Shown here: positions 43,522 through 51,965 of the stretch, piece by piece
Layout: each line of letters opens with the position of its first letter
Numbering within the stretch: position 1 is the stretch's first letter
Assembly (NCBI RefSeq): GCF_019969845.1
Contig: NZ_JAHXYR010000004.1
Coordinates: forward strand, 310,001 to 374,000
From: Sphingobacterium sp. GVS05A
GTDB lineage: Bacteria > Bacteroidota > Bacteroidia > Sphingobacteriales > Sphingobacteriaceae
Length of the DNA stretch: 64,000 bases
Direction of reading: 5' to 3'
Made by a program: the position numbers and the translations under genes
The notes under the pieces: model-generated
Databases searched by the model: none
The model's input: the letters and a program-made list of their open reading frames with translations, nothing else
What the model was told of the DNA's origin: nothing

Positions 43522-44281
43522 ATACTTTTTGATTTAAGAAATCTTCTAAATTTAACGCTTCTAGTTTGTTTGTCTGTAATTCTATCAATAAACTTTTAAC
43601 AACATGGACCGTTTTTTGGGAGGTATCATGCAACAAAATGATCTTACCGGGACGGAGTCTTTTCTTTATGCGTTTGAAAATTTTATTTTCGTCTCGATTT
43701 AGGGTATCCAAAGAGCGGATGCTCCAGCCGATCGATGTCATTGCGCAATAGTCTAGTGCTTTTGCAATATGCGGATTACTGACGCCAAATGGCGGTCTAT
43801 ACAGCAATGTTTTCTTTCCTGTGATTTTCTCAATCGCCTGATTTGCATGTTTCATTTCAACAGCAACTCTGTCACTGGAAAGGAAACCGATCGAATTAGG
43901 ATGATTCATACTATGGTTGGCGATAACATGTCCCTGCATAACAATTTGTTTTGCTATTTCGGGATATTTGAGTACCTGCGAGCCGATACAAAAAAAACTG
44001 GCTTTAACACCGTACTGATCTAATAAATCCAGAATTTCCAGCGTATAGGGGCTAGGACCATCATCAAAGGTGATGGCGATTTGATTCGTACCGGTCTTAC
44101 GGTCACAGGTGGAGTGCATAAAGAAATTCAACCGGAGGTCAAAAACCCCCCAGGATAAGGCGCCGATATATAGTAGCAATACAACAAGTAATGGATAATA
44201 GAGCTGATATTCTTTCCATAGTAATATTGCCATTAAAAGTAGAGCAATGCATCCGTATGTTGTATGTCTAAAATTTAGCAT
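43511..44281 (-). CDS. Polysaccharide deacetylase-family protein (NodB fold)
   Basis: 256 residues: two N-terminal membrane segments (about 8-50), then the NodB fold with ITFDDGPSPYT, ANHSMNHPNSI (HxxxH metal ligands), LYRPPFG and the closing KIILLHDTS. The catalytic residues are complete. In a pigment cluster it may deacetylate a sugar on the product or a cell-envelope glycan. It overlaps the chain-length factor by 7 bases and LolA by 11. Confidence 0.85.
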   Translation of the reverse strand: MLNFRHTTYGCIALLLMAILLWKEYQLYYPLLVVLLLYIGALSWGVFDLRLNFFMHSTCDRKTGTNQIAITFDDGPSPYTLEILDLLDQYGVKASFFCIGSQVLKYPEIAKQIVMQGHVIANHSMNHPNSIGFLSSDRVAVEMKHANQAIEKITGKKTLLYRPPFGVSNPHIAKALDYCAMTSIGWSIRSLDTLNRDENKIFKRIKKRLRPGKIILLHDTSQKTVHVVKSLLIELQTNKLEALNLEDFLNQKVYEN

Positions 44282-45264
44282 CTTGATAACAGCATTAAAC
44301 TGTTTTGTTCTCCAAAATTACAGATAAGAATATTTTGATCATGTTGTATTTTACCTTCATTTAGACTGATCGATGTTGAAAAGGTTTGATCGTTCAGTCG
44401 TTTTAAAGCCAGATCAAAAGCAAACACAATGTCGGTATCGAATATTCCGGTTTGAGAATTATATTTTATTTTGTTGATTTTCTCCAATATTGGTGATCCG
44501 GTGCTAAAGGGGGCTTCTACTGTTGTTGAACTATAGATAATGGTGTCTATTTGATTTATAGTCAGCTGGTTTCTTTTAAGAAATTCGCCGATTTGTTTTT
44601 CTGATGTATGATCAGCAGTATTACGATAGATGTCAATATCCTTTAATTCGCCGAGGGCGTGGCTGTCTTTTTGATTGGAAAATACAAAGAAACCAGCACC
44701 TTCTGTTTGAATGTCTTTTGTATCGTTTATCTGATCTTTGTCGATTGCTTGGTTTATTTCAATGCTAATATCTGAGAGCTCGTCAACGGCACCGACCAAT
44801 AGCGACACCTGTTCATTCATTGTAAGCTGGATATAGGCGTCTAATGCGGCGGATTCAAAGGATATTCGACCTTGAGAATAGGTCATATTATAACCTGAAT
44901 TTTTGGTTAGTAATGCAATTTGCCCTGCGACGGTATTATGGGTAGACTGGATAAAGGCTGTAGGAGATAAAAAATCCTCTTTTTGTTCACCGATCGCTTT
45001 TAGAAATTTGTCGGAATCAACCAGGCAACCTTTACCTGTACCGACCAATATACCATCAGGATTGGGGCAGTCCGCTTGACGCATCGCTTCCAGCCCGCAG
45101 ATAATGCCCATTTTTACGGCCTTGGACATGCGTCTTGTGGCAGCTGGGGGAATTACCGCACTATCTATTTTTGGTAAATTGATCTTTATCCACTGTTCTG
45201 TAGTATCCAGCTGAGCTGAGTTAATGACAGCGACACTGCTACCATTAATATAAACTTTCTGCAT
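44275..45264 (-). CDS. Ketosynthase-like chain-length factor without active-site Cys (ApeC-like)
   Basis: 329 residues of the ketosynthase (thiolase) fold. At the nucleophile position the sequence reads TYSQGRISFESAA, with Arg133 where Cys is expected, and the two catalytic His blocks are not kept. This is the pattern of a chain-length factor, which forms a heterodimer with an active ketosynthase; in E. coli aryl-polyene synthesis ApeC plays this part with ApeO. Its gene overlaps the active ketosynthase by 20 bases, supporting coupled synthesis of the pair. Confidence 0.85.
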   Translation of the reverse strand: MQKVYINGSSVAVINSAQLDTTEQWIKINLPKIDSAVIPPAATRRMSKAVKMGIICGLEAMRQADCPNPDGILVGTGKGCLVDSDKFLKAIGEQKEDFLSPTAFIQSTHNTVAGQIALLTKNSGYNMTYSQGRISFESAALDAYIQLTMNEQVSLLVGAVDELSDISIEINQAIDKDQINDTKDIQTEGAGFFVFSNQKDSHALGELKDIDIYRNTADHTSEKQIGEFLKRNQLTINQIDTIIYSSTTVEAPFSTGSPILEKINKIKYNSQTGIFDTDIVFAFDLALKRLNDQTFSTSISLNEGKIQHDQNILICNFGEQNSLMLLSRC

Positions 45265-46438
45265 CGGAAAAAATTAAAGTTGAGCAATTTCCGCCAAATC
45301 CAAAAGAGTTGCTGAGGACATGTTTGATGGAGGATGATCGATGATCGGTTACTGGTTGTAGTGCAGGTTGTTCCATTGCTGTTTCAAACCTTAAATTGGC
45401 AAAAGCCAATTGATGTTGGATTGCCAGTAAGGCGTAAATCGCCTCTATACCAGCGGAGGCCCCTAATGTATGGCCTGTATAAGCTTTTGTTGAACTAAAA
45501 GAAGGAACATTGTCTCCGAATATACGCTGTATGGCAATCGCCTCTGTTCGGTCATTATTTTCTGTTGCTGTTCCATGTGCATTGATGTAATCAATTGCAT
45601 CAGGAACCAATCCGCTTATTGTTAAGGCTTCTTTCATCGCTAAATAAGCACCATCACCGCTGTCGGAAGTAGCTGTTTGATGAAAAGCATCATTCGCATT
45701 GGCGAATCCCGTAAGATAACCTAATATGGGCTTAGGCATTTTTTCTAATGCTTTAGCAGACTCCAATACCAAAAAGCCTGCACCTTCACCGAGGTTTAAT
45801 CCGTTTCTATTCCGGTCGAATGGTCGATTAGGCTTGTCAGATAGGAGCATCAAGCTGTCAAATCCATTGATTGTAAACCGCGATAATGCATCTGAACCGC
45901 CGACCAAAACACGTTCTACACGACCTGAAAGTAATAAACGGGCTCCAAAACTAATCGCATTGGCCGCCGAAGAACATGCTGTGCTGATCGCTGTAGCAAA
46001 TCCATTACCACCTAGTAATTTTGAAAGCACAGAAGCCGAATCTCCCACATCTCTTCTCTGTATGAGCGTTCTATCGCCATTTAAATGTGGAAAGTATTGT
46101 TCGAAAATATCCATTCCGGCGACAGATGTGCCCATAATAACGGGTATATTTCCCAAATGTGCTATCGCTGCTTGTGTCAGGGCTTCTTTGGCAGCAATGG
46201 CGGCCAATAAACTTGTGCGTGAGCTGTATTTCGGAACGGTAGTTCCCAACTTTTCTACTAGCTCCTGGTTTGTCCAAGGGACTTCACCAACTAGGGTGCC
46301 CGCTTGATGTTTTCCCGCAATATGCTGAAGTGGTTTAATACCGTGCTGTTTCCGGAGTAATGAATGATAGTTTTGCGCTACGTCATCTCCGATAGCGGTA
46401 ATCATTCCCATTCCGGTAACAGCAATCGCATTATTCAT
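45245..46438 (-). CDS. 3-oxoacyl-ACP synthase (FabF-type), ApeO-like
   Basis: 397 residues. The complete Cys-His-His set is present: STACSSAANAI (Cys155), NAHGTATENND and GHTLGASAGIEA. It should condense malonyl-ACP with the aryl-polyenyl chain. The direct overlap with the chain-length factor gene downstream suggests it is the catalytic partner. It follows an ACP gene by 3 bases. Two other active ketosynthases are in the cluster. Confidence 0.9.
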   Translation of the reverse strand: MNNAIAVTGMGMITAIGDDVAQNYHSLLRKQHGIKPLQHIAGKHQAGTLVGEVPWTNQELVEKLGTTVPKYSSRTSLLAAIAAKEALTQAAIAHLGNIPVIMGTSVAGMDIFEQYFPHLNGDRTLIQRRDVGDSASVLSKLLGGNGFATAISTACSSAANAISFGARLLLSGRVERVLVGGSDALSRFTINGFDSLMLLSDKPNRPFDRNRNGLNLGEGAGFLVLESAKALEKMPKPILGYLTGFANANDAFHQTATSDSGDGAYLAMKEALTISGLVPDAIDYINAHGTATENNDRTEAIAIQRIFGDNVPSFSSTKAYTGHTLGASAGIEAIYALLAIQHQLAFANLRFETAMEQPALQPVTDHRSSSIKHVLSNSFGFGGNCSTLIFSDAESLY

Positions 46439-46441
46439 GGG

Positions 46442-46699
46442 TTATTTTGTTCTATTTTCTGAAATATAGTGGGCAAGGGTGTCAATGGACTGAAAAATTG
46501 TCTTTCCAACTTTTGGATCAGTCACTTTGATGCCATAATCTTTATCCAATAACACGGTTAATTCCAATGCATCGATCGAATCGAGCCCAAGGCCATCTCC
46601 AAACAGAGGAGCATCGTTTTCAATGTCTTCTACCGCAATCTCTTCCAGATTTAATGCTTCTATTATCTTTGCTTTTAATTCAGATTTCAATTCTTCCAT
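46442..46699 (-). CDS. Acyl carrier protein
   Basis: 85 residues, acidic and helical. The phosphopantetheine site is Ser41 in LGLDSIDALEL. It should carry the growing aryl-polyene chain. It lies between a half-ketosynthase and an active ketosynthase with gaps of 3-4 bases. The second ACP of the cluster at 50.5 kb has a different surface sequence, and the two probably serve different steps, as ApeE and ApeF do. Confidence 0.93.
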   Translation of the reverse strand: MEELKSELKAKIIEALNLEEIAVEDIENDAPLFGDGLGLDSIDALELTVLLDKDYGIKVTDPKVGKTIFQSIDTLAHYISENRTK

Positions 46700-46703
46700 T
46701 CCT

Positions 46704-47303
46704 TTATAACATTAATTGTCTTACGACGTTTAAATCATGCGCTAAATTGCCTGTTTTTTCCACAAGATACAAAACCAATTTATAGTTTTCTTCCAAATAT
46801 TCTACCCAGCCGCACAATACCTTTTCTGCTCTATTGCTGTTTAAAAGGTAATTGCAGTAGTTTACTGTGAGTTGGCTGTCAAACTGCTCCGAAACAAAAA
46901 ATATATTCTCCGTTTGCAGATGATGTCGAATAGCAATCTCACCGATACAGACATTCGGTAAGGTATAAACAAAAATTGCAGGACTTGGGTAGTATTGTTC
47001 CGTGTTGCTGATCGTATGTATATGCTTTAAATCTGTATCGTAGCTGCTGGAACGATTTGATAACACGATGGCAATATTTTTGGAAAGCTCCTCTTTTAGC
47101 AATAGCTCAGCACCTAGCCAGGCTAATTTGCTGAGATTATCCATTTTAAAAAACTTGGGATAAGTCGTTCCCAGCGAATAATAAAACGCCTTCGAAAAGA
47201 TGGAAAATTCCGTTGATATTTCTGCTGACAAGGGTCGACCATTGTAAAGTACACCATGATGATCAATACGACAGTGCTTGCTGATATGATATTTACGTTC
47301 CAT
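46704..47303 (-). CDS. Half-length ketosynthase-like protein with lost nucleophile
   Basis: 199 residues. Residues about 60-165 resemble the N-terminal half of a ketosynthase: IAIVLSNRSSSYDTD, FVYTLPNVCIGEIAIRHHL, then ENIFFVSEQFDSQ where an active enzyme has the Cys motif. Phe141 aligns with the Cys. The C-terminal half with the catalytic His residues is absent. It therefore should not condense acyl chains itself and may be a scaffold or regulator of a ketosynthase. It abuts the next ketosynthase gene and lies 4 bases from the ACP gene. The family match is by pattern only. Confidence 0.7.
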   Translation of the reverse strand: MERKYHISKHCRIDHHGVLYNGRPLSAEISTEFSIFSKAFYYSLGTTYPKFFKMDNLSKLAWLGAELLLKEELSKNIAIVLSNRSSSYDTDLKHIHTISNTEQYYPSPAIFVYTLPNVCIGEIAIRHHLQTENIFFVSEQFDSQLTVNYCNYLLNSNRAEKVLCGWVEYLEENYKLVLYLVEKTGNLAHDLNVVRQLML

Positions 47304-48458
47304 CTATAAGATCTCCTTCTCGAACAGTATTGCCGTATTGGTGCCCGCAAATCCAGATGCTGTTTTCAGACAGCGGGAGAGTGGCTTGTGAATTTTTTCT
47401 GTGATCACCGCCAGCGGCAATGAGGTTCCCTGTTTTTGATAACCTAAACTGGGTAATAATATATTATTTCGTAAACTCTCCAGGGAGACAATGGTTTCTA
47501 TCAGTCCGGCAGTACCCAATGTATGTCCAAAATAGCCTTTCAGGCTATTGATCGGTTTGTCGGCCAGTTTCGTACGATGCAGTGCTATGGCCTCCATTTC
47601 ATCGTTATATACTGTGGCGGTTCCGTGGGCGCAGATAAAATCGACCGCTTCCGGTAAGGTAGCGGCTTCGGCTAAAGCTCGTTCTATGCTACACTTCAGG
47701 CCTTCTCCCGTACGTGAGGGACCAGAAATATGGTTTGCGTCATTGATTGAGGCTTCCCCAGCGACATAGAATTGTTGCTTTTGGCCTGGAATTGGTTGGT
47801 TGCTGATATAGAGCGCTGCTGCCGCTTCACCTAGATTCAGGCCTTTTCGGTCTTCATCATAGGGTCTGCAAATCCCATCACTCAATGCCTGAAACGATCG
47901 GAATCCCGAAAGGACAAATTCGCTCACCAAATCGGCGGCAACAATGACAGCATCTTTGCAGTAATCTATCTGGATAAGTCTTTTAGCTGTTGAAATAGCC
48001 TGTAGCCCCGAAACACAGGCATTGCTGATAACGATAGGGCTACGTTTAAAGCCAAATAGGTCCGCTATCCGCTGTGCGAGTGCAGGGAGGCTGGCAGCTG
48101 CACCATCTTTATCTTTGCCATCACATTGGGCAATATTACCTTTTGTTGTGGAAATGATCAATTCGGTCTCCGTAGTAATATCAAGGTTTCTGACTATTGG
48201 TAACAGCGCCGAAATCATTAATTTTTCCAGCTTTGTGAAACTGAAAGGCGCGGATAATTTTATATCCTGTAGTTGCGCTGTGAAGTAGCTGTCGAGTTCA
48301 TCTGTGGCAATTATAGCAGCATAGGTATTGGGAATTTCACCGATTGGTTCTTGAAGAGCAATACCTGATTTCCCCTCGACAACAGCGTTCCATGTATCTT
48401 CAAGCCTATGACCCAGTGGGGATATGCAATTGTAAGGGCCTATATATACCTTTCTCAT
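47304..48458 (-). CDS. 3-oxoacyl-ACP synthase (FabF-like)
   Basis: I chose the ATG at 48458 (MRKVYIGPYN), which overlaps the thioesterase stop by 4 bases; a TTG at 48488 is in frame but adds nothing conserved. 384 residues. Active site: ISNACVSGLQAI (Cys148), CAHGTATVYND and GHTLGTAGLIE. It is more divergent than the other two active ketosynthases and may start the chain or use the unusual aromatic starter. The immediately following half-ketosynthase may be its partner. Confidence 0.87.
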   Translation of the reverse strand: MRKVYIGPYNCISPLGHRLEDTWNAVVEGKSGIALQEPIGEIPNTYAAIIATDELDSYFTAQLQDIKLSAPFSFTKLEKLMISALLPIVRNLDITTETELIISTTKGNIAQCDGKDKDGAAASLPALAQRIADLFGFKRSPIVISNACVSGLQAISTAKRLIQIDYCKDAVIVAADLVSEFVLSGFRSFQALSDGICRPYDEDRKGLNLGEAAAALYISNQPIPGQKQQFYVAGEASINDANHISGPSRTGEGLKCSIERALAEAATLPEAVDFICAHGTATVYNDEMEAIALHRTKLADKPINSLKGYFGHTLGTAGLIETIVSLESLRNNILLPSLGYQKQGTSLPLAVITEKIHKPLSRCLKTASGFAGTNTAILFEKEIL

Positions 48459-48904
48459 CTGTTGGAAAAATGGAGCGAATTTTTCCACTGTTGGAAAAAT
48501 TCTGGAAAATACAACTGCAGGTTTCCGGATGCATCCAAAAAAACCTGGATTGTTTCGCCTAAACAGACAACTTGATTGTCATCGTTTAAAATACGGTAAT
48601 GGTAGATTATTTTCGCAGCTTTGCAGTCAACCAAGGAGGTTTCAATGCGTGCATGTTCGCCATACCGTAAAGGCAATTTGTGCTCGCAGGTGCTTTTCAC
48701 AATAGGCGTGGTATAGCCCTGCCGATGAATGTCCAGATAAGTCAATCCATGTTCAATTCCGAAGGATTCTCTGCCATCTTCAAAATAACTGATATAATGA
48801 CCATGCCATACTATTCCCAACGAATCGACTTCATTAAAACGTATACGTAAAGGACTTGTCCAGCTGACCTGATTAACTGGTTCTGGTAATTTGTTTTTTG
48901 CCAT
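48455..48904 (-). CDS. 4-hydroxybenzoyl-CoA thioesterase-like hotdog protein (ApeK-like)
   Basis: 149 residues of the 4HBT hotdog fold: RIRFNEVDSLGIVWHGHYISYFEDGRESFG, with the Asp in EVDSLG and the His-Tyr block. It should hydrolyse acyl- or aryl-thioesters, for editing or releasing polyene chains. It overlaps the following ketosynthase by 4 bases (ATGA type) and lies 2 bases from the dehydratase gene. Confidence 0.87.
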   Translation of the reverse strand: MAKNKLPEPVNQVSWTSPLRIRFNEVDSLGIVWHGHYISYFEDGRESFGIEHGLTYLDIHRQGYTTPIVKSTCEHKLPLRYGEHARIETSLVDCKAAKIIYHYRILNDDNQVVCLGETIQVFLDASGNLQLYFPEFFQQWKNSLHFSNR

Positions 48905-48906
48905 AG

Positions 48907-49344
48907 TTAAGACGCTATTACACTTTTTATCTCGGCATAGGCGATGCGTCTATCTCCGATGAAGGTCTCTACTGAGACAAGTGTGACTCCCATAAATTCC
49001 TGCAATATTGTAGCGCTGGTCGATATATCTTCACCGATCATCGGAAAATAATCAATAGCAATACTTTTTATTGTACCGAGGTAACCGATTGGAGCAGCCT
49101 TTTGCTGGATATAGAAACTGTAACCAGTATGTAGAGCAATGGATTGGGCCATATGTTCTAAAATACCAGCTTCGAGGAATATCCCATCTTCAACAAAAAT
49201 ATTATCTTCCTGAATAGTTAAGCCAGCTTGCACGGTAGTGTCCGTAAAATCATATAAGGTATCAATCATTATCATAGGGGCACGATGCGGAAGCAATTCC
49301 TGCAATAATATGCTATCGGTTATTGGAAATGGGCTTGCTGTCAT
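48907..49344 (-). CDS. Hotdog-fold 3-hydroxyacyl-ACP dehydratase (ApeP-like)
   Basis: 145 residues. LLPHRAPMIMIDTLYDF and the helix ILEHMAQSIALHTGY, with the Glu-His pair, match the ApeP/FabZ-like dehydratases of aryl-polyene clusters. It works with the ApeI-like enzyme at 41.9 kb. A 248-base gap and a -7 box lie in front of it, so it probably begins the second transcription unit of the cluster. Confidence 0.85.
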   Translation of the reverse strand: MTASPFPITDSILLQELLPHRAPMIMIDTLYDFTDTTVQAGLTIQEDNIFVEDGIFLEAGILEHMAQSIALHTGYSFYIQQKAAPIGYLGTIKSIAIDYFPMIGEDISTSATILQEFMGVTLVSVETFIGDRRIAYAEIKSVIAS

Positions 49345-49361
49345 TTATATTAAACTTGCAC

Positions 49362-49369
49362 CAAAGGTA
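49362..49369 (-). promoter_or_regulatory. Candidate internal promoter (-7 box) of the pigment cluster
   Basis: CAAAGGTA is an exact minus-strand TAnnTTTG, 18 bases before the ApeP-like start, in the only long gap (49345-49592) within the 22-gene run. No good -33 TTTG was found at the usual distance. Confidence 0.4.
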
Positions 49370-49592
49370 GTAATTTAAAGACAAAATCAGCGATTACAGG
49401 AACCTCAAAATTGCTTGTAGGGCATCATAATGGATGAAATGCGACTTAGAGAGGGATATTTGGTGTTAATTTTTACTGTAATAGTTTTTTTGCAGTAGTT
49501 GCAAATTACGCTGTGCTTTTTGAAAGCGTGTAACTTTTAATCATTACTTTTTTTGTTCGATAGAATAAATAATATGCTGATGGATAGCGTAT

Positions 49593-50474
49593 TTATTTGG
49601 AATAATCTTTCCAAAAATCAAAAAAATTAAACCATTGAAGTGGATGTTTTTTGATCATAGTTGAGAGGGATTCGCAATAGGATTGTAGCAGACCTTGGGC
49701 ATCACGGTGCTTGATTTCAACTTCCCGCGCATATAAGTGATAGTGAAGATTGGGCTCTTTCATAACATATACGAAAATAACAGGTACTTTAAGTCTGGAG
49801 GCAATCAAAAAAGGTCCCGTCGGAAATTGGGTCTCTTTTCCAAGCAACTGAGCGCGGAGTGTTTTGGTTCCTTCCATATAGCGATCACCAGTAAAGACAA
49901 TCAATTCGTTATTGGTCAGTGCCTCATTTATTGCAAAAACATGGGAGAGGTCTTCTTGGATAACAATGAATTTTATGGAAGATTTGCGGGCTACTTTTGA
50001 TAGATAATCTTTGATTGCTTGATGTTCCCGATCTGAAATTACCAGGTTGATCTGGTTTTCAATATTAATATCTTCCAGAAAATAGGATGCAATTTCAAAG
50101 TTACCGATATGGGCTGAGAGCAGGATACCGCCATTTTTCCTTTTCAATGCGGATTTTAATATATCTATTCCATCAAATTCATAAGTGAATTTGTTGCGCA
50201 TTCCGGCAGAGATCGCCGTTTTGTCAATAAGGACTTTACCGAATGTGAAATAACTTCTGTAGAAACCAATAACTGTTGCCCCAAGGGAATATCGAAGACG
50301 ATATCTTAAATAATAGTACAACGATCGATTGCTATTCCAGGCCGTCATAAAATAATAAAAAGCCACGAATGCCAACAGCAGATATGCTGTGCGGATTCCC
50401 AGCTTTTGAATACAGAAGACAAAAATTCTATATCCTAAGACACTACCTTTGGATTGTCCTTTCCAGTGGCTCAT
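49593..50474 (-). CDS. LpxL/HtrB-like acyltransferase (LPLAT family)
   Basis: 293 residues with an N-terminal membrane anchor (about 22-42) and the lipid A acyltransferase pattern: LLSAHIGNFEIASYFL (HxxxxE) and the late FTGDRYMEGTKT and GPFLIASRLKVPVIFVYV. In aryl-polyene clusters such enzymes attach the polyene acyl chain to a lipid or glycolipid in the inner membrane. It is the last gene of the first part of the cluster, 14 bases after an ACP gene from which it may take its acyl donor. Confidence 0.87.
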   Translation of the reverse strand: MSHWKGQSKGSVLGYRIFVFCIQKLGIRTAYLLLAFVAFYYFMTAWNSNRSLYYYLRYRLRYSLGATVIGFYRSYFTFGKVLIDKTAISAGMRNKFTYEFDGIDILKSALKRKNGGILLSAHIGNFEIASYFLEDINIENQINLVISDREHQAIKDYLSKVARKSSIKFIVIQEDLSHVFAINEALTNNELIVFTGDRYMEGTKTLRAQLLGKETQFPTGPFLIASRLKVPVIFVYVMKEPNLHYHLYAREVEIKHRDAQGLLQSYCESLSTMIKKHPLQWFNFFDFWKDYSK

Positions 50475-50488
50475 CAGTAAGGTTTGGC

Positions 50489-50725
50489 TTAGTTCTCACC
50501 GGTTTTACGTTTTAAAAGATCATAAAAGTCTTGAAAGGTTTGAATGTTCGCAAAATCTGCTTCTACTAATTTAACACCAAAATTGGACTCAATGATAACG
50601 ACAAGATCGACATAGTCCAAACTATCCAGATTTAAAGTGTCTTTTAAATTTAGATTCGGCTGAATTACGTCAACATCCACCTCAAACTCATCAACAAGTA
50701 TTTCGTTAATCTTTTCAGAAATCAT
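50489..50725 (-). CDS. Acyl carrier protein
   Basis: 78 residues with the phosphopantetheine site at Ser35 in LNLDSLDYVDL. It resembles housekeeping AcpP more than the other ACP of the cluster. It lies 9 bases after a ketosynthase gene and before the acyltransferase, so it may be the donor for the first condensations or for lipid transfer. Confidence 0.93.
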   Translation of the reverse strand: MISEKINEILVDEFEVDVDVIQPNLNLKDTLNLDSLDYVDLVVIIESNFGVKLVEADFANIQTFQDFYDLLKRKTGEN

Positions 50726-50734
50726 TTTTATAAG

Positions 50735-51961
50735 TTAATCATTAATTTTTTTAATAACTAAGGCGGAGTTAGTTCCCCCAAAGCCAAAAGAATTGGACAA
50801 ATATAGATCAAATTCTTTAAATAATGTCTTCTTAACAATATTTAATTTGGCCGAATGCTCATCTGGATTTTCGAAATTAATGTTTGGGGCAATAAAATCA
50901 TTTAGCATCATAATATTGGAGTAGATGATTTCACTGGCGCCAGCCATCCAACATTCGTGTCCAGTCATTGATTTTGTAGAACTGACGAAAGGTTGGTTTT
51001 CACCAAATACACGCAGGATCGCCTGGGCTTCATTTGCATCACCTACAGGTGTTGATGTTGCATGCGCGTTGATGTAAGCAATATCTGCGGGACTGATTTC
51101 CGCTTGTTTAATCGCCCGTTGCATAGCTAGAGCCGGGCCGTCGACGTTTGGCGTAGAGATATGACCGCCATTGGATGAAAAACCGTAACCGAGTATTTCG
51201 GCGAGGATAGGTGCGCCTCGCCGTACCGCTGATTCATAACTTTCGATAATTAGCGTAGCCGCTCCACCCGAAGGCACCAAACCAGAACGGTCTTTGTCAA
51301 AAGGGCGCGAAACGGTTGTAGCCGGTAAAGCATCATTTCCAAATACCCCTAGACCGTCAAAACTGGCCATTGCATATTTGTTGATCTCTTGTGCGCCGCC
51401 ACATATAATCATGTCCTGCATTCCACTTTTTATTAAATTGAATCCCAGACCCAAGGAATGAGATCCCGAAGCACAGGCTGCGGAAATCGTCATATTGATT
51501 CCTTTCAATCGGAATATGGTGGAGAGGTTCATGGTCACCGTAGAGTTCATTGATTTGAAAATAGCCCCCGAACCGATAAGGCTGGTGTCTTTTTTCTCGC
51601 GGACAATATCAACGGCTTCAATGATTGCTTTAGATACCGAATCATTACCATATAAGATGCCGATCTCATGTTGATCTAGATAAGTATCATCAATGGACGC
51701 ATTTTTTAAGGCTTCCATCGTCGCCAGATAGGCATATTCGGTTTCTTCGCCAATGGACATCCGTTGGCGACGGTTTAATTCATTTTTTAAATTAGGTAGA
51801 GGTACAGCGCCGGTCAGTGCTGAGCGAAACCCAAATTGCTTACGTTCGGTATCGAAGATTATACCCGATTTTCCTGCTTGAAGAGATTGCTTTACTTCAT
51901 CCAAAGATGTTCCTAAGCAGGAATATATCCCCATACCCGTGATCACTACTCGTTGTTCCAT
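50735..51961 (-). CDS. 3-oxoacyl-ACP synthase II-like (FabF-type, ApeR-like)
   Basis: I chose the ATG at 51961 (MEQRVVITGMG), 4 bases after the reductase stop; an upstream ATG at 51985 overlaps it. 408 residues. Active site: TISAACASGSHSL (Cys163), NAHATSTPVGDANEA and TGHECWMAGASE. The second His motif has Ala for Gly in HATST, normal for FabB/FabF-like enzymes. It should catalyse chain extension and is adjacent to its likely ketoreductase. Confidence 0.9.
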   Translation of the reverse strand: MEQRVVITGMGIYSCLGTSLDEVKQSLQAGKSGIIFDTERKQFGFRSALTGAVPLPNLKNELNRRQRMSIGEETEYAYLATMEALKNASIDDTYLDQHEIGILYGNDSVSKAIIEAVDIVREKKDTSLIGSGAIFKSMNSTVTMNLSTIFRLKGINMTISAACASGSHSLGLGFNLIKSGMQDMIICGGAQEINKYAMASFDGLGVFGNDALPATTVSRPFDKDRSGLVPSGGAATLIIESYESAVRRGAPILAEILGYGFSSNGGHISTPNVDGPALAMQRAIKQAEISPADIAYINAHATSTPVGDANEAQAILRVFGENQPFVSSTKSMTGHECWMAGASEIIYSNIMMLNDFIAPNINFENPDEHSAKLNIVKKTLFKEFDLYLSNSFGFGGTNSALVIKKIND

Positions 51962-51965
51962 AGCT

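Noticed and set aside
45726..46307. 193-codon plus-strand frame opposite a ketosynthase gene
   Set aside because: It is antisense to a gene with full catalytic motifs; the open frame follows from the codon bias of the real gene.
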